The notes beneath the pieces were generated by a model. It was not told the origin of the DNA and searched no databases. It saw only the letters and a list, made by a program, of their open reading frames with translations. A DNA stretch of 64,000 nucleotides from the NCBI RefSeq assembly GCF_037975245.1, contig NC_092576.1, positions 28,573,111 through 28,637,110 on the forward strand, written 5' to 3'. This DNA is from Apostichopus japonicus. Taxonomy: Eukaryota > Echinodermata > Holothuroidea > Aspidochirotida > Stichopodidae. Below are positions 59,959 to 64,000 of the stretch, piece by piece. Both the position numbers and the translations under genes were made by a program. The stretch's first letter is position 1. Each line of letters begins with the position of its first letter.

Positions 59959-60689
59959 AGAATGTTCATGATATGCCCCAGATGATGTGCAAAATTTTGA
60001 TGATTGTCGAACACAACACAGTGAAGTCAAATTAGTAGGAGACCAAACTCCACAATATGGGTTTTGTACTTTGGTTCAGCGTGTGACCTACACGATCAGA
60101 AAAGTTTGCATTCCTCCCTGCCAATTAAAGTATCGCATCAAGGTGTGCGTACTACTTTAGGCGTAATGTATCACGTAGGAAAATTTGCAAGCAGTTGCAG
60201 AGAACCTATTACTTACGATCCGTTGCATAAGTGAATTTCCTTCAAAGTAGCCCTTGATATTAAGCTATGATTCTGTACGCCATTCTTATTGGTACTAAAA
60301 GAGTGTTAGAATATCACGTATGTATATAGGTATTCATTTCACTTCCATTACTCAGAAAAAAAGTATTCACATCATTTTCAGTATAACTATATTATACCCA
60401 TCATCAATTTTCTGTTTTATGCTTTTACAATATTTGTGTTATTGTTCTATAGTTTCTCATACTTACTCATATTTAAATATTGACTATGTTTAAACCTGTT
60501 GTCTTTGTTTAAAACTACTTTACTATTTACATATTTCTGATTTTTTTGTTGGACTATATGCCTTAAGGGCTTGTAATTATCGTATAGTACGGATGTTTTT
60601 CATATTGTTGCTTTAGGCTTTTACATGTTGTGCCTTATTAGCTCTATATATTTAATACTTAGGTTTTGATTACTTTTTGTGTTTAGGTA
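59959..60689. other. 3' flank of the B-box gene
   Basis: ATTAAA at about 60125 could be the poly(A) signal. Otherwise AT-rich with no gene seen. Confidence 0.4.
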
Positions 60690-60838
60690 TCGTTCGATAC
60701 TGGTGTCAAACGCCTACAGTGAAATTACGACCTTACCGGTTTCGAACCTCTGGACATACAATCAGCGTCCATAGCCTAATTGGTTAGGGTGTCCACGTAC
60801 AAAGCGAGAAGCCCGGGTTCGCATCCCGGTTCCAATCC

Positions 60839-60840
<2 letters not shown>
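60690..60840 (+). mobile_element. tRNA-derived SINE, copy 2
   Basis: Matches 29700-29875. A box tagcctaattggttagggtg and B box gggttcgcatcccgg are well kept. The cloverleaf is not intact in the anticodon region, so it is a SINE head rather than a tRNA gene. A long (TA)n follows immediately. Confidence 0.72.
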
Positions 60841-60907
<67 letters not shown>

Positions 60908-60908
60908 A

Positions 60909-60952
<44 letters not shown>
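60841..60952. repeat. (TA)n microsatellite
   Basis: About 110 bases of TA with one TCTATATT break; it forms the tail of the SINE. Confidence 0.97.
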
Positions 60953-60953
<1 letters not shown>

Positions 60954-61511
60954 CAAGGAAGAATCAGGACTATGTATACATATTCCAGAATAGAAGAATA
61001 TTCCAGAATAGAATTAATGTTACTTATTACCACATGCAAGTTTATATATCTTGAGTCAAAATTTAATTCTGTTGAGGTAGGTAGAATAAATTAGCGAAAA
61101 CTTGACATCCTATTATCAGTCATTGTATACTTGCGTTTCACTTTCATTTGGCACGAGAAATACGACATTACCATATGCGCCCTCTATTTATCTGCATTGG
61201 AAGATCAGTTTCCATCCATCCTCTCTCAATTCATAACACGCCCTCCATTCTACAAGACGATGACATATATGTATGTTGAAGGGTTATGCATAAATAAGTT
61301 CCTGGTCGATCCTTGCGAAATTGAGACTGTAGACTCTAATTCTTAGGATTTAGTGTCGGGTTGGACCACTGTCAATAAATAATTATAACTGACTTTAATT
61401 ATAAACCTTGCCAAGTGGTATTTTCTCTGCTACCAGTTTAATAGAACTTTTAGTTCGAACCATTTAGCTCTAACAAGTCCCTTCATAGATCAGAACCATT
61501 TGTGTTCTACC

Positions 61512-61513
<2 letters not shown>

Positions 61514-61591
<78 letters not shown>

Positions 61592-61610
61592 TATACATAT
61601 ATATATATAT
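61514..61610. repeat. (TA)n microsatellite
   Basis: About 97 bases of TA with two TACA steps, at the left edge of a LINE fragment. Confidence 0.97.

Positions 61611-64000
<2,390 letters not shown>

Noticed and set aside
60770-60835. Functional tRNA gene
   Set aside because: A and B boxes are good but the anticodon arm does not pair properly, and the surrounding sequence is shared with another SINE copy.

Overview
The window is AT-rich eukaryotic (metazoan) DNA: genes are split by GT-AG introns, and there are long (TA)n tracts, non-LTR and Penelope-like retroelement fragments, tRNA-derived SINEs and small hAT-type elements. Multicopy Ig-superfamily receptors, B-box proteins and AIG1/septin-like GTPases together suggest an invertebrate deuterostome, most likely an echinoderm and perhaps a sea cucumber. 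That placement is inference; no sequence search was possible. Exon boundaries below were read by hand from splice signals, reading frame and intron phase.

Layout. (1) 518-5939, minus strand: gene A, an Ig-type membrane receptor with signal peptide, V-like domain, two-Ig exon, a third Ig-like exon, transmembrane exon and at least four tiny cytoplasmic exons of alternating phase. (2) 7466-15110, plus: decayed Ig receptor pieces (locus D). (3) 15230-18000: microsatellites and L1/Tx1-like LINE fragments. (4) 17996-18932: a GTPase pseudogene, part of it inverted and split by a hAT MITE. It leads into a segmental duplication (18.7-22.4 kb) whose other copy lies at 44.3-48.9 kb. (5) 22829-32299, plus: gene B, an Ig receptor with three Ig domains, a transmembrane segment and a tyrosine-containing tail. 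A Penelope-like element and SINE/LINE debris lie in its introns. (6) 34719-35221: a hAT MITE with a perfect target-site duplication. (7) 37177-44548, plus: gene C, an Ig receptor whose intron phases join its cytoplasmic tail directly to a large GTPase exon. A duplicated mini-exon with its own stop lies just upstream. (8) 48.0-51 kb: minisatellite and LINE debris. (9) 52646-53575 and 57699-59958, plus: two related TRIM-like genes, the second with a B-box, coiled coil and a broken first exon. (10) 60-63 kb: SINE, LINE and (TA)n.

The genes look like an innate-immune-type neighbourhood: surface Ig receptors of related exon design (A, C and relic D share a V-like exon type; B is more divergent), a GTPase module placed as the intracellular part of one of them, and B-box cytosolic proteins. 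The most interesting point is gene C. It appears able to make either a short-tailed receptor or a receptor-GTPase fusion through a duplicated last-exon head, and the GTPase pseudogene next to the Ig relics at 14-19 kb suggests the arrangement existed before the local duplication.
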